Position numbers and translations under genes: made by a program. 64,000 nucleotides of DNA from positions 3,906,001-3,970,000 of the forward strand of contig NZ_JAPEPI010000001.1 of NCBI RefSeq assembly GCF_026340305.1, in the 5' to 3' direction. Position 1 is the stretch's first letter; every line of letters begins with the position of its first letter. The notes beneath the pieces are model-generated. The model was given only the letters and a program-made list of their open reading frames with translations, made no database searches and was not told where the DNA came from. This DNA is from Streptomyces sp. NBC_01381 (GTDB taxonomy: Bacteria; Actinomycetota; Actinomycetes; Streptomycetales; Streptomycetaceae). Shown here one piece after another: positions 43,876 to 53,289 of the stretch.

Positions 43876-44223
43876 ATGTTCCGCCGTACGTTCTGGTTCA
43901 CCGCGGGCGCCGCTGCCGGTGTGTGGGCCACCACCAAGGTCAACCGCAAGCTCAAGAAGCTGACCCCCGAGAGCCTCGCCGCGCAGGCCGCGAACAAGGC
44001 GATCGACGCCGGTCACCGCTTGAAGGACTTCGCACTCGACGTGCGGGACGGCATGGTCGAGCGCGAGTCCGAACTCGGCGAGGCGCTGGGCCTGAACCGC
44101 CACCCCGACGCCGAACTCCCCGCGCAGCGGCGCTTCGCGGTCATCGAGAACCACAGCGACAAGAACAAAACGAAGTACCTCGAGAACACGAAGTTCTCGC
44201 ACAACCGGAATGAGGACCACTGA
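43876..44223 (+). CDS. DUF6167-type small membrane protein
   Basis: This 115-residue protein begins MFRRTFWFTAGAAAGVWATTK, a single short N-terminal hydrophobic segment after a basic start. It continues with a helical charged part (RKLKKLTPESLAAQAANKAID) and ends in an Asn/His/Lys-rich tail (KYLENTKFSHNRNEDH). I recognise it as the actinobacterial family that sits just before alaS (DUF6167); the role is unknown. Its stop overlaps the alaS ATG by one base (TGATG), so the small envelope protein and alaS are translationally coupled. Confidence 0.8.
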   Translation: MFRRTFWFTAGAAAGVWATTKVNRKLKKLTPESLAAQAANKAIDAGHRLKDFALDVRDGMVERESELGEALGLNRHPDAELPAQRRFAVIENHSDKNKTKYLENTKFSHNRNEDH

Positions 44224-46892
44224 TGGAGTCGGCAGAAATTCGTCGCCGCTGGCTGAGCTTCTTCGAGGAGCGCGGGCACACCGTCGTCCCTTCGGCGTCG
44301 CTCATCGCGGACGACCCGACTCTGCTCCTCGTCCCGGCCGGCATGGTGCCCTTCAAGCCCTACTTCCTGGGTGAGGTCAAGCCGCAGTTCTCGCGCGCCA
44401 CGAGCGTGCAGAAGTGCGTGCGTACGCCGGACATCGAAGAGGTCGGCAAGACCACCCGGCACGGCACGTTCTTCCAGATGTGCGGCAACTTCTCCTTCGG
44501 CGACTACTTCAAGGAAGGCGCCATCAAGTACGCCTGGGAGCTGCTCACCAGCTCCGTGGCGGACGGTGGCTACGGCCTCGACCCCGAGCGCCTCTGGGTG
44601 ACGGTCTACCTGGACGACGACGAGGCCGAGACGATCTGGCGCGAGAAGGTCGGCGTCCCCGCCGAGCGCATCCAGCGCCTGGGCAAGAAGGACAACTACT
44701 GGTCCATGGGCGTCCCCGGACCCTGTGGCCCCTGCTCCGAGATCAACTACGACCGCGGCCCCGAGTTCGGCGTCGAGGGCGGCCCGGCCGTCAACGACGA
44801 GCGCTACGTGGAGATCTGGAACCTGGTCTTCATGCAGTACGAGCGCGGCGAGGGCACCTCGAAGGAGGACTTCGAGATCCTCGGCGAGCTGCCCAGCAAG
44901 AACATCGACACCGGCCTCGGCCTCGAGCGTCTCGCCATGATCCTGCAGGGCGTGCAGAACATGTACGAGACCGACACCCTGCGCGTCATCATGGACACGG
45001 CCACCGAGCTGACCGGCGTGCGCTACGGCGCCGAGCAGGGCTCGGACGTCTCCCTGCGCGTCGTCGCCGACCACATGCGTACGTCCGTGATGCTCATCGG
45101 CGACGGCGTGACGCCCGGCAACGAGGGCCGCGGCTATGTGCTGCGCCGCATCATGCGCCGTGCCATCCGCAACATGCGGCTCATGGGCGCCACGGGCCCG
45201 GTCGTCGCGGAGCTCGTCGACACGGTCATCAAGTCGATGGGCGAGCAGTACCCCGAGCTCCAGACCGACCGCAAGCGCATCGAGACCGTCGCCCTCGCCG
45301 AAGAGGCCGCCTTCCTCAAGGCCCTCAAGGGCGGCACGAACATCCTCGACACCGCCGTCACCGAGACCAAGGCCGCCGGCGGCAAGGTCCTCTCCGGCGA
45401 CAAGGCGTTCCTGCTGCACGACACGTGGGGCTTCCCGATCGACCTCACCCTGGAGATGGCCGCCGAACAGGGCCTCTCCGTGGACGAGGACGGCTTCCGG
45501 CGCCTGATGAAGGAGCAGCGGGAGCGCGCCAAGGCCGACGCCCAGGCCAAGAAGACCGGCCACGCCGACCTCGGCGCCTACCGCGAGATCGCCGACGCCT
45601 CCGGCGCCACCGACTTCACCGGCTACACCCTCACGGAGAACGAGGCCGTGATCGTGGGCCTCCTCGTCGACGGCGTCTCGTCCCCGGCCGCCCGCGAGGG
45701 CGACGAGGTCGAGGTCGTCCTCGACCGCACCCCCTTCTACGCCGAGGGCGGCGGCCAGATCGCCGACTCCGGCCGCATCCGGCTCGACAACGGCGCCGTC
45801 GTCGAGATCCGTGACGTACAGAAGCCGGTCCCCGGCGTGCACGTCCACAAGGGTGTCGTCCAGGTCGGCGAGATCACCGTCGGCGACCAGGTCTGGGCCT
45901 CGATCGACAGGCACCGCCGCAATGCCATCGCCCGCGCCCACTCCGCCACGCACCTCACGCACCAGGCGCTGCGCGACGCGCTCGGCCCCACGGCCGCCCA
46001 GGCCGGCTCCGAGAACCAGCCGGGCCGCTTCCGCTTCGACTTCGGCTCCCCGTCCGCCGTACCCACGGTGGTCATGACGGACGTCGAGCAGAAGATCAAC
46101 GAAGTGCTTTCGCGTGAACTCGACGTGCAGGCCGAGGTCATGTCGATCGACGACGCCAAGAAGCAGGGCGCCATCGCCGAGTTCGGCGAGAAGTACGGCG
46201 AGCGCGTGCGCGTCGTCACCATCGGCGACTTCTCCAAGGAGCTGTGTGGAGGGACGCACGTCCACAACACCGCCCAGCTGGGTCTGGTGAAGCTGCTCGG
46301 CGAATCGTCCATCGGTTCGGGCGTGCGCCGCATCGAGGCCCTGGTCGGCGTCGACGCGTACAACTTCCTGGCCAAGGAGCACACGGTCGTCGCCCAGCTC
46401 CAGGAGCTGGTCAAGGGCCGCGCCGAGGAGCTGCCCGAGAAGATCTCCGCCATGCTCGGCAAGCTGAAGGACGCCGAGAAGGAGATCGAGAAGTTCCGCG
46501 CGGAGAAGGTCCTCGCGGCCGCCGCCGGTCTCGTCGACTCCGCCAAGGACGTACGCGGCGTCGCGCTCGTCACCGGCCAGGTGCCGGACGGCACGGGTGC
46601 CGACGACCTGCGCAAGTTGGTCCTCGACGTACGCGGCCGCATCCCGGGCGACCGCCCGGCCGTGGTCGCCCTCTTCACCACGGCCAACGGCCGCCCGCTG
46701 ACGGTCATCGCCACCAACGAGGCCGCCCGCGAGCGCGGCCTCAAGGCCGGCGACCTGGTCCGTACGGCCGCCAAGACCCTCGGTGGCGGTGGCGGCGGCA
46801 AGCCGGACGTCGCGCAGGGCGGCGGCCAGAACCCGGCCGCCATCGGCGACGCCATGGCCGCCGTCGAGCGCCTCGTCACCGAGACGGCCTGA
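44223..46892 (+). CDS. alaS: Alanyl-tRNA synthetase
   Basis: This 889-residue class II synthetase contains the aminoacylation domain (ERGHTVVPSASLIADDPTLL, CVRTPDIEEVGKTTRHGTFF, GNFSFGDYFKEGA). The editing domain has the zinc ligands HSATH and CGGTH. The C-Ala domain contains a Gly run (GGGGGGKPDVAQGGG) and ends MAAVERLVTETA. It charges tRNA-Ala and deacylates Ser/Gly-tRNA-Ala. The ATG is coupled to the preceding small gene and its stop overlaps the ruvX ATG by one base. I saw no T-box leader. The opposite strand contains a 1021-codon open frame that is only a GC-bias shadow. Confidence 0.98.
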   Translation: MESAEIRRRWLSFFEERGHTVVPSASLIADDPTLLLVPAGMVPFKPYFLGEVKPQFSRATSVQKCVRTPDIEEVGKTTRHGTFFQMCGNFSFGDYFKEGAIKYAWELLTSSVADGGYGLDPERLWVTVYLDDDEAETIWREKVGVPAERIQRLGKKDNYWSMGVPGPCGPCSEINYDRGPEFGVEGGPAVNDERYVEIWNLVFMQYERGEGTSKEDFEILGELPSKNIDTGLGLERLAMILQGVQNMYETDTLRVIMDTATELTGVRYGAEQGSDVSLRVVADHMRTSVMLIGDGVTPGNEGRGYVLRRIMRRAIRNMRLMGATGPVVAELVDTVIKSMGEQYPELQTDRKRIETVALAEEAAFLKALKGGTNILDTAVTETKAAGGKVLSGDKAFLLHDTWGFPIDLTLEMAAEQGLSVDEDGFRRLMKEQRERAKADAQAKKTGHADLGAYREIADASGATDFTGYTLTENEAVIVGLLVDGVSSPAAREGDEVEVVLDRTPFYAEGGGQIADSGRIRLDNGAVVEIRDVQKPVPGVHVHKGVVQVGEITVGDQVWASIDRHRRNAIARAHSATHLTHQALRDALGPTAAQAGSENQPGRFRFDFGSPSAVPTVVMTDVEQKINEVLSRELDVQAEVMSIDDAKKQGAIAEFGEKYGERVRVVTIGDFSKELCGGTHVHNTAQLGLVKLLGESSIGSGVRRIEALVGVDAYNFLAKEHTVVAQLQELVKGRAEELPEKISAMLGKLKDAEKEIEKFRAEKVLAAAAGLVDSAKDVRGVALVTGQVPDGTGADDLRKLVLDVRGRIPGDRPAVVALFTTANGRPLTVIATNEAARERGLKAGDLVRTAAKTLGGGGGGKPDVAQGGGQNPAAIGDAMAAVERLVTETA

Positions 46893-47377
46893 TGTCCGAT
46901 TCCGCAGGGGGCATGCGCCGGGGCCGACGCCTCGCGATCGACGTCGGCGATGCCCGCATCGGGGTCGCATCGTGCGACCCCGACGGGATCCTCGCCACTC
47001 CGGTGGAGACGGTGCCGGGACGCGATGTCCCGGCCGCCCAGCGCCGGTTGAAGCAGCTCGTCGACGAGTACGAGCCAATCGAGATCGTCGTCGGCCTCCC
47101 TCGCTCCCTCAAGGGGGGCGAGGGCCCGGCGGCCGTCAAGGTCCGCGCCTTCACCCAGGACCTCGCCCGCATGGTGGCACCCGTACCGGTGCGCCTGCTG
47201 GACGAGAGGATGACCACAGTGACGGCGAGTCAGGGCCTGCGCGCCTCGGGCGTGAAGTCCAAAAAGGGCAGGTCTGTCATCGATCAGGCGGCCGCCGTCA
47301 TCATCCTTCAGCAGGCCCTGGAGTCCGAACGGGCGTCAGGTAAAGCTCCGGGCGAGGGCGTCGAAGTGGTCATCTGA
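46892..47377 (+). CDS. ruvX: RuvX/YqgF-type Holliday junction resolvase-like protein
   Basis: This 161-residue RNase H-fold protein of the YqgF family shows LAIDVGDARIGVASCD with the first catalytic Asp, then VVGLPRSLKGGEGPAA and LLDERMTTVTA. A later Asp lies in SVIDQAAAVIILQQAL. Family roles discussed include pre-16S rRNA maturation and junction resolution. The ATG overlaps the alaS stop (TGATG), and mltG follows after 124 nt. This alaS-ruvX-mltG-aroE order is typical of actinobacteria. Confidence 0.93.
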   Translation: MSDSAGGMRRGRRLAIDVGDARIGVASCDPDGILATPVETVPGRDVPAAQRRLKQLVDEYEPIEIVVGLPRSLKGGEGPAAVKVRAFTQDLARMVAPVPVRLLDERMTTVTASQGLRASGVKSKKGRSVIDQAAAVIILQQALESERASGKAPGEGVEVVI

Positions 47378-47501
47378 TCGCGATACGGTAACGTTCCGCG
47401 CGATGCGGCGGCGTTCGAACAGCTGCCGCACAGCATCAAGAGGCGGATCGGTTGCCCTCCTATCCAGTCGGCGGCCCCGCCTCGCGGCATGTAGGGGATC
47501 G

Positions 47502-49196
47502 ATGACTGAGTATGGCCGGGGCCCAGGCTCCGAACCGTGGCATCCCGAGGACCCGTTGTACGGGGACGGCGGATGGGGAGGACAGGCGCCCGCGGGCGGC
47601 CCGTCCACCTACGGCGGCCAGGGGCAGTACCACCCGCAGCAGCCGCATCATCCTCAGCAGCACCCCCAGCAGCACCCTCAGCAGTCCCAGTACGACGACT
47701 GGAGCACGGGCCAGCAGCAGGCCTACGGTCAGCAGCAGTACGACGGCACGGGCGCCCAGCAGCAGTACGACGGTACCGGTGCGCAGCAGCAGTACAACGG
47801 TGGCTGGGACACCGGCCGGCAGGGCCAGGTCCCTTACGGCGGCGACCCGGTGGACCCCTACGGCGGTCAGCCGGGTGGCTACGCCGGGGAGAGCGCCGAC
47901 TACTACGGCACCCCCGATGCGTACCCGCCGCCGGAGCCGCCGCACCGCCGCCGCCCGGCCCCCGAGCCAGAGCCGGACTGGGATCCGGGCCCCGACCAGG
48001 GCGAGCACGCCTTCTTCTCGGGCGCCGACGACGATGACGACGACCACGACGACGAGCCGGGTCGCAAGGGCGGCCGCGGGGACCGTCGCGGCGGCCGGGG
48101 CGGCAAGAAGCCGAAGAAGCGCCGCAGCGGCTGCGCCTGCCTGGTCGTGACGCTGGTCTTCGCCGGCGGTCTCGGCGGGGTCGGCTATTTCGGCTATCAG
48201 TTCTATCAGGACCGATTCGGTACGTCGCCCGATTACGCGGGCGAGGGAACCGGAACCGCCACCGTGGACATCCCCAAGGGTTCCGGCGGTTATGTCATCG
48301 GCCAGAAGCTGAAGGACGCCGGGGTCGTCAAGAGCGTGGACGCCTTTGTGTCTGCGCAGGCGCAGAACCCCAAGGGTGAGTCGATTCAGGCGGGCGTCTA
48401 TGTCCTGAAGAAGGAAATGTCGGCGAAGAGTGCCGTCGAATTGATGCTGAGCCCGACGAGCAGGAATAATTTGATTATTCCTGAGGGTCGGCGCAATTCC
48501 TGGGTCTACGCGCAGATCGACACCCGCCTGGATCTCGACAAGGGGACGACGGCGGGCATTGCCAAGAAGGAATGGAAGAGTCTCGGACTTCCGGACTGGG
48601 CGAACACGAGCAAGGACATCAAGGATCCGCTCGAAGGCTTCCTGTACCCGTCCAGCTATCCGGTCGCCAAGGGGCAGAAGCCCGAGGCCGTCCTCAAGAA
48701 GATGGTGGCCCAAGCCAGCGTGAAGTATGACGAGTTGGGCCTTAAGTCCAAGGCGGACGCGCTGCAGCTAGGGGACCCGCTGCAGGTCCTCACGGTGGCC
48801 AGCTTGGTGCAGGCTGAGGGCATGACGCACGACGACTTCAAGAAGATGGCGGCTGTCGTCTACAACCGTCTGAAGACGTCCAACACTGTCACCAACCAGA
48901 AGCTTGAGTTCGACTCGACGTACAACTACCTCAAGGGCCAGAGCGAGATCAACATCCCGATCTCAAAGATCCGCAGCGATCCCGACCCGTACAACACCTA
49001 CTACCACAAGGGCCTCCCGCCGGGACCGATCGGAAACCCGGGCGACGAAGCGCTGAAGGCCACAGTGGATCCGGACGACGGTGGCTGGATGTTCTTCATC
49101 TCCGTCGACGGAAAGAAGACGCAGTTCACCAAGACGCTCTCCGAGCACGAGAAGCTGGTCGCGGAATTCAATGAACGGCAGAAGAATGGCGACTGA
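47502..49196 (+). CDS. mltG: Endolytic murein transglycosylase MltG (YceG-like)
   Basis: This 564-residue bitopic enzyme cuts nascent glycan strands and so limits their length. The first ~200 residues are a Gln/His/Gly/Tyr/Asp-rich cytosolic tail with QQHPQQHPQQ and the tandem nonapeptide YDGTGAQQQ (DNA repeat 47739-47765 and 47766-47792), then acidic and Lys/Arg stretches. One membrane helix at about 208-232 precedes the extracellular LysM-like and YceG domain. Its catalytic Glu lies in LTVASLVQAEGM, with YNRL and NTYYHKGLPPGPIGNPG following. ATG 47502 has GGGG 4-5 nt upstream. Codons around 48460-48500 are unusually AT-rich. The aroE ATG overlaps its end by 11 nt. Confidence 0.95.
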   Translation: MTEYGRGPGSEPWHPEDPLYGDGGWGGQAPAGGPSTYGGQGQYHPQQPHHPQQHPQQHPQQSQYDDWSTGQQQAYGQQQYDGTGAQQQYDGTGAQQQYNGGWDTGRQGQVPYGGDPVDPYGGQPGGYAGESADYYGTPDAYPPPEPPHRRRPAPEPEPDWDPGPDQGEHAFFSGADDDDDDHDDEPGRKGGRGDRRGGRGGKKPKKRRSGCACLVVTLVFAGGLGGVGYFGYQFYQDRFGTSPDYAGEGTGTATVDIPKGSGGYVIGQKLKDAGVVKSVDAFVSAQAQNPKGESIQAGVYVLKKEMSAKSAVELMLSPTSRNNLIIPEGRRNSWVYAQIDTRLDLDKGTTAGIAKKEWKSLGLPDWANTSKDIKDPLEGFLYPSSYPVAKGQKPEAVLKKMVAQASVKYDELGLKSKADALQLGDPLQVLTVASLVQAEGMTHDDFKKMAAVVYNRLKTSNTVTNQKLEFDSTYNYLKGQSEINIPISKIRSDPDPYNTYYHKGLPPGPIGNPGDEALKATVDPDDGGWMFFISVDGKKTQFTKTLSEHEKLVAEFNERQKNGD

Positions 49197-50019
49197 GAGT
49201 GGCCGCCGAGCGGCGGTGCTCGGCTCCCCGATCGCCCATTCCCTCTCCCCGGTGCTGCACCGCGCCGCATACGGGGAGCTGGGTCTTGCCGACTGGACGT
49301 ACGACCTGTTCGAGGTCGACGAGGCGGCGCTGCCCGGCTTCATCGCCGGGCTCGGCCCCGAGTGGGCCGGGCTTTCCCTGACGATGCCGCTCAAGCGCGC
49401 CGTGATCCCGCTGCTCGACGAGGTCAGCGAGACCGCGGCCTCCGTCGAGGCGGTCAACACGGTCGTCTGCACGGATGACGGCCGGCGCGTCGGGGACAAC
49501 ACCGACATCCCCGGCATGGTCGCCGCCCTGCGCGAGCGCGGTATCGAGCAGGTCGAGTCCGCGGCGATCCTCGGCGCGGGCGCCACCGCGTCGTCCGCGC
49601 TTGCCGCGCTCGCGCGGATCTGCACGGGCGAGGTCGTCGCGTACGTACGCAGTGAGGCGCGCGCCGCCGAGATGCGGCAGTGGGGCGAGCGGCTCGATGT
49701 GGAGGTGCGGACGGCGGACTGGGCGGACGCCGAGCGTGCGCTGAGCGCGCCCCTGGTGATCGCCACGACTCCGGCGGGCACGACCGACGCGCTCTCGAAG
49801 GCCGTGCCCGAGCGGCCCGCCACCCTCTTCGACGTGCTGTACGACCCGTGGCCCACCGCGCTCGCGGCCCGCTGGTCGGGGTACGGCGGTGCGGTCGTCA
49901 GCGGTCTCGACCTGCTCGTGCACCAGGCGGTGCTGCAGGTCGAGCAGATGACGGGGCGGGCTCCCGCGCCGCTCGACGTGATGCGGAAGGCCGGGGAACA
50001 CGCGCTCGACGGACGTTAA
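49186..50019 (+). CDS. aroE: Shikimate dehydrogenase
   Basis: This 277-residue enzyme reduces 3-dehydroshikimate to shikimate with NADPH. It shows the substrate-binding SPIAHSLSPVLHRAAY and the catalytic Lys in MPLKRAVIP. The catalytic Asp lies in VGDNTDIPGM, and the nucleotide-binding glycine loop AILGAGATAS replaces the usual GxGGAA. Because that loop is not canonical and a separate aroE often exists, a broader substrate range is possible. ATG 49186 overlaps the last 11 nt of mltG, coupling the two. It is the first of four aromatic-pathway genes in the window. Confidence 0.92.
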   Translation: MATESGRRAAVLGSPIAHSLSPVLHRAAYGELGLADWTYDLFEVDEAALPGFIAGLGPEWAGLSLTMPLKRAVIPLLDEVSETAASVEAVNTVVCTDDGRRVGDNTDIPGMVAALRERGIEQVESAAILGAGATASSALAALARICTGEVVAYVRSEARAAEMRQWGERLDVEVRTADWADAERALSAPLVIATTPAGTTDALSKAVPERPATLFDVLYDPWPTALAARWSGYGGAVVSGLDLLVHQAVLQVEQMTGRAPAPLDVMRKAGEHALDGR

Positions 50020-50061
50020 GATCCACTCTGTTCGGCAGCGATCAGGGGGAGTGCATCGTCG

Positions 50062-50298
50062 ATGGAGAGTGTCGTGTCCGCGGCCGGGAACGGGGTGACG
50101 CTGGCCTCGGGCCGGTGGGACGTTTTCCAGCTGCTGATCCAGTTCCTGGCCCGGTTCCTGCTGCTGCGGTTCCTGCCGGTCTGGCTGCAGTTGACCATCT
50201 TCGGCCTTGTTCTGACCGCCGCTGTCACGGTATGGGCCGTCTGGCGCGCGAGGGCGAACGCCGGGCCCGGGGCGGCTGCCGCGGAGGCCGAGGACTGA
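50062..50298 (+). CDS. Small membrane protein between aroE and aroC
   Basis: This 78-residue protein has two hydrophobic segments (FQLLIQFLARFLLLRFLPVW, about 22-41, and QLTIFGLVLTAAVTVWAVW, about 43-61), then a short Ala/Glu tail. A GGGGGAG ribosome-binding site lies 10 nt upstream of ATG 50062, which strengthens the call for so short a gene. I do not recognise a named family. Its position within the aro cluster suggests co-transcription with aroE and aroC. Confidence 0.65.
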   Translation: MESVVSAAGNGVTLASGRWDVFQLLIQFLARFLLLRFLPVWLQLTIFGLVLTAAVTVWAVWRARANAGPGAAAAEAED

Positions 50299-50427
50299 GT
50301 GGCGTCGTCCGGCTGGTGGACCAGGGGCCGGGTCCCGGGCCCCGGCGTGGGAGGATCAGACGTGGCGGGCCAGGGCCGCGCACCCGGCCGCGCCACGCAG
50401 TTCCAGGCGCGAGCATGAGGAGCACCG

Positions 50428-51612
50428 TTGAGCAGGTTGCGTTGGCTGACCGCGGGCGAGTCCCACGGACCCGCACTTGTGGCGACGCTGGAGGGTCTTC
50501 CCGCCGGCGTGCCGATCACCACGGAGATGGTGGCCGACCACCTGGCCCGGCGGCGCCTCGGCTATGGGCGCGGTGCGCGCATGAAGTTCGAGCGCGACGA
50601 GGTCACCTTCCTGGGCGGCGTCCGGCACGGCCTGACCATGGGCTCGCCGATCGCGATCATGGTGGGCAACACCGAGTGGCCCAAGTGGGAACAGGTCATG
50701 GCGGCCGACCCGGTCGACCCGGAGATCCTCGCCGACCTGGCTCGCAACGCCCCGCTGACCCGCCCCCGGCCCGGCCACGCCGACCTCGCGGGCATGCAGA
50801 AGTACGGCTTCGACGAAGCCCGGCCGATCCTGGAGCGCGCTTCCGCCCGCGAGACCGCGGCCCGCGTCGCGCTCGGCGCGGTGGCCCGCTCGTACCTGAA
50901 GGAGACGGCCGGGATCGAGATCGTCAGCCATGTGACCGAGCTGGCGGCGGCCAAGGCCCCCTACGGCGTCTACCCGACCCCCGCCGACGTCGACAAGCTC
51001 GACGCCGACCCGGTGCGCTGCCTCGACGCCGACGCGTCGAAGGCGATGGTCGCCGAGATCGACCAGGCCCACAAGGACGGCGACACCCTGGGGGGTGTGG
51101 TCGAGGTGCTCGCGTACGGCGTCCCGGTCGGGCTCGGCTCGCACGTGCACTGGGACCGTCGGCTCGACGCGCGGCTCGCCGCCGCACTCATGGGCATCCA
51201 GGCCATCAAGGGCGTCGAGGTCGGCGACGGCTTCGAGCTCGCGCGGGTGCCGGGCTCCAAGGCGCACGACGAGATCGTCTCCACCGACGAGGGCATCAAG
51301 CGCACCTCCGGCCGCTCCGGCGGCACCGAGGGCGGTCTGACCACCGGTGAACTGCTGCGCGTCCGCGCCGCGATGAAGCCCATCGCGACCGTGCCGCGCG
51401 CGCTCGCCACCGTCGACGTCGCCACCGGCGAGGCCACCAAGGCCCACCACCAGCGCTCCGACGTGTGTGCCGTTCCCGCGGCCGGCATCGTCGCCGAGGC
51501 GATGGTCGCGCTCGTCCTGGCCGACGCCGTCGCCGAGAAGTTCGGCGGCGACAGCGTGCCCGAGACCCGGCGGAACGTGACGTCGTACCTCGACAACCTC
51601 CAGATCCGGTGA
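50428..51612 (+). CDS. aroC: Chorismate synthase
   Basis: This 394-residue flavin-dependent enzyme converts EPSP to chorismate. It starts LRWLTAGESHGPALVATLEG after a TTG start codon at 50428 with GAGGAG upstream. It carries GRGARMKFERDEV and RPRPGHADLAGMQKYGF. The catalytic segments SGRSGGTEGGLTTGE and RSDVCAVPAAGIVAEAM are intact. Its stop overlaps the aroK GTG by 3 nt (GTGA). Length is normal for actinobacteria. Confidence 0.97.
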   Translation: MSRLRWLTAGESHGPALVATLEGLPAGVPITTEMVADHLARRRLGYGRGARMKFERDEVTFLGGVRHGLTMGSPIAIMVGNTEWPKWEQVMAADPVDPEILADLARNAPLTRPRPGHADLAGMQKYGFDEARPILERASARETAARVALGAVARSYLKETAGIEIVSHVTELAAAKAPYGVYPTPADVDKLDADPVRCLDADASKAMVAEIDQAHKDGDTLGGVVEVLAYGVPVGLGSHVHWDRRLDARLAAALMGIQAIKGVEVGDGFELARVPGSKAHDEIVSTDEGIKRTSGRSGGTEGGLTTGELLRVRAAMKPIATVPRALATVDVATGEATKAHHQRSDVCAVPAAGIVAEAMVALVLADAVAEKFGGDSVPETRRNVTSYLDNLQIR

Positions 51613-52124
51613 CCGGCCCGCAGATCGTTCTGGTCGGGCCCATGGGCGTGGGCAAGTCGACGGTGGGCGCGCTGCTCGCCGAGCGGCTCGACGCCGCCTA
51701 CCGGGACACCGACGCCGACATCGTGGCCGCCCAGGGCCGGGAGATCGCGGACATCTTCGTGGACGAGGGTGAGCCGTACTTCCGTGAGGTCGAGCGGGAT
51801 GCCGTGCGTACGGCGCTTGCCGAGCACGAGGGGATCCTCGCCCTCGGCGGGGGCGCGATTCTCGACGAGTCGACCCGGGCGCTGCTCGCGTCGCAGCCCG
51901 TCGTCTATCTCTCGATGGACGTCGAGGAGGCGGTCAAGCGCACCGGCCTGAACGTCGCGCGGCCGCTGCTCGCGGTCAACCCGCGCAAGCAGTGGCGCGA
52001 ACTCATGGACGCCCGCCGCCACTTGTACGCCGAAGTGGCCCGCGCCGTCGTCGCCACCGACGACCGCACCCCCGAAGAGGTCGCCCAAGCGGTCCTCGAC
52101 GCACTGGAGTTGAAGGAAGCATGA
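51609..52124 (+). CDS. aroK: Shikimate kinase
   Basis: This 171-residue NMP-kinase-fold enzyme phosphorylates shikimate. Walker A is VGPMGVGKSTVG. The shikimate-binding D and R lie in YRDTDADIVAAQG and FREVERDAV, and GGGA is the Walker B-adjacent motif in LALGGGAILDE. The LID Arg region is TGLNVARPLL. It is coupled by GTGA to aroC and by ATGA to aroB, giving a strict aroC-aroK-aroB operon. Confidence 0.96.
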   Translation: MTGPQIVLVGPMGVGKSTVGALLAERLDAAYRDTDADIVAAQGREIADIFVDEGEPYFREVERDAVRTALAEHEGILALGGGAILDESTRALLASQPVVYLSMDVEEAVKRTGLNVARPLLAVNPRKQWRELMDARRHLYAEVARAVVATDDRTPEEVAQAVLDALELKEA

Positions 52125-53224
52125 CGGAGATTTCGGGGCAGGCGCCCACCCGTATCCAGGTCGGCGGCACCGCGGGCACCGAGCCGTACGAGGTGCTCGT
52201 CGGGATGCAGCTCCTCGGTGAGCTGCCGGGCCTGATCGGCGAGCAGACCAAGCGCGTCGCGATCATCCACCCCGAGGCGCTCGCCGAGACCGGTGACGCG
52301 CTCCGCCAGGACCTGGCGGACCAGGGGTACGAGGTCGTCGCGATCCAGGTGCCGAACGCCGAGGAGGCCAAGACCGCCGAGGTCGCCGCGTACTGCTGGA
52401 AGGCCCTTGGTCAGTCCGGCTTCACCCGCAGCGACATCGTCATCGGTGTCGGGGGCGGCGCCACCACCGACCTCGCCGGGTTCGTGGCCGCGACGTGGCT
52501 GCGCGGGGTGCGCTGGATCGCCGTACCGACGACCGTGCTCGGCATGGTGGACGCGGCGGTCGGCGGCAAGACCGGCATCAACACGGCCGAGGGCAAGAAC
52601 CTGGTCGGGGCGTTCCACCCGCCGGCCGGTGTGCTCTGCGACCTGGCCGCGCTGGACTCGCTGCCGGTCAACGACTTCGTGTCCGGGCTCGCGGAGATCA
52701 TCAAGGCCGGATTCATCGCCGACCCGACGATCCTCGAACTGATCGAGGAGGACCCCCAGGCGGCGCGCAGCCCCAAGGGCCCGCACACCGCTGAGCTGAT
52801 CGAGCGCTCCATCAAGGTCAAGGCCGAGGTCGTCTCCGGCGACCTCAAGGAGGCCGGCCTGCGCGAGATCCTCAACTACGGGCACACCCTCGCCCACGCC
52901 ATCGAGAAGAACGAGCGCTACAAGTGGCGGCACGGCGCCGCCGTCTCCGTGGGCATGGCCTTCGCGGCCGAACTCGGCCGCCTGGCCGGGCGCCTGGACG
53001 ACGCGACCGCCGACCGGCACCGCACCGTCCTGGAGTCGGTCGGGCTGCCGCTGAGCTACCGCTACGACCAGTGGCCCAAGCTCCTGGAGACCATGAAGGT
53101 CGACAAGAAGTCCCGCGGTGACCTGCTGCGGTTCATCGTCCTTGACGGCCTCGGCAAGCCGACCGTCCTGGAGGGCCCCGACCCGGCGGTCCTGCTCGCC
53201 GCGTACGGCGAAGTGGCGAACTAG
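52121..53224 (+). CDS. aroB: 3-dehydroquinate synthase
   Basis: This 367-residue NAD- and metal-dependent enzyme converts DAHP to 3-dehydroquinate, the second shikimate step. NAD-binding GVGGGATTDLAGF, the Zn-binding Glu/His region in SGLAEIIKAGFI, and LNYGHTLAHAIE with the catalytic His are all present, along with PTTVLGMVDAAVGGKTGIN. The ATG is embedded in the aroK stop. Length is normal. Hairpins follow at 53240-53255 and 53290-53325. Confidence 0.97.
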   Translation: MTEISGQAPTRIQVGGTAGTEPYEVLVGMQLLGELPGLIGEQTKRVAIIHPEALAETGDALRQDLADQGYEVVAIQVPNAEEAKTAEVAAYCWKALGQSGFTRSDIVIGVGGGATTDLAGFVAATWLRGVRWIAVPTTVLGMVDAAVGGKTGINTAEGKNLVGAFHPPAGVLCDLAALDSLPVNDFVSGLAEIIKAGFIADPTILELIEEDPQAARSPKGPHTAELIERSIKVKAEVVSGDLKEAGLREILNYGHTLAHAIEKNERYKWRHGAAVSVGMAFAAELGRLAGRLDDATADRHRTVLESVGLPLSYRYDQWPKLLETMKVDKKSRGDLLRFIVLDGLGKPTVLEGPDPAVLLAAYGEVAN

Positions 53225-53239
53225 AGCGCCTGAGCGGCG

Positions 53240-53255
53240 CACTGGATCACCAGTG
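53240..53255. repeat. Inverted repeat after aroB
   Basis: CACTGG (53240-53245), spacer ATCA, then CCAGTG (53250-53255) form a short perfect inverted repeat 15 nt after the aroB stop. It could be a small hairpin or an operator for the following gene. Confidence 0.35.
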
Positions 53256-53289
53256 TGACGCACTAGAACAAGCCACGGGCACCCTGCGG

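Noticed and set aside
44013..47078. 1021-codon open frame on the minus strand opposite alaS
   Set aside because: alaS on the plus strand is unambiguous by motifs and length. The opposite frame is low-complexity Ala/Gly/Val/Arg and arises from the high GC third positions.
47739..47792. CRISPR-like repeat array
   Set aside because: The 27-bp repeats are directly adjacent without spacers, number only two and encode a protein repeat inside mltG.
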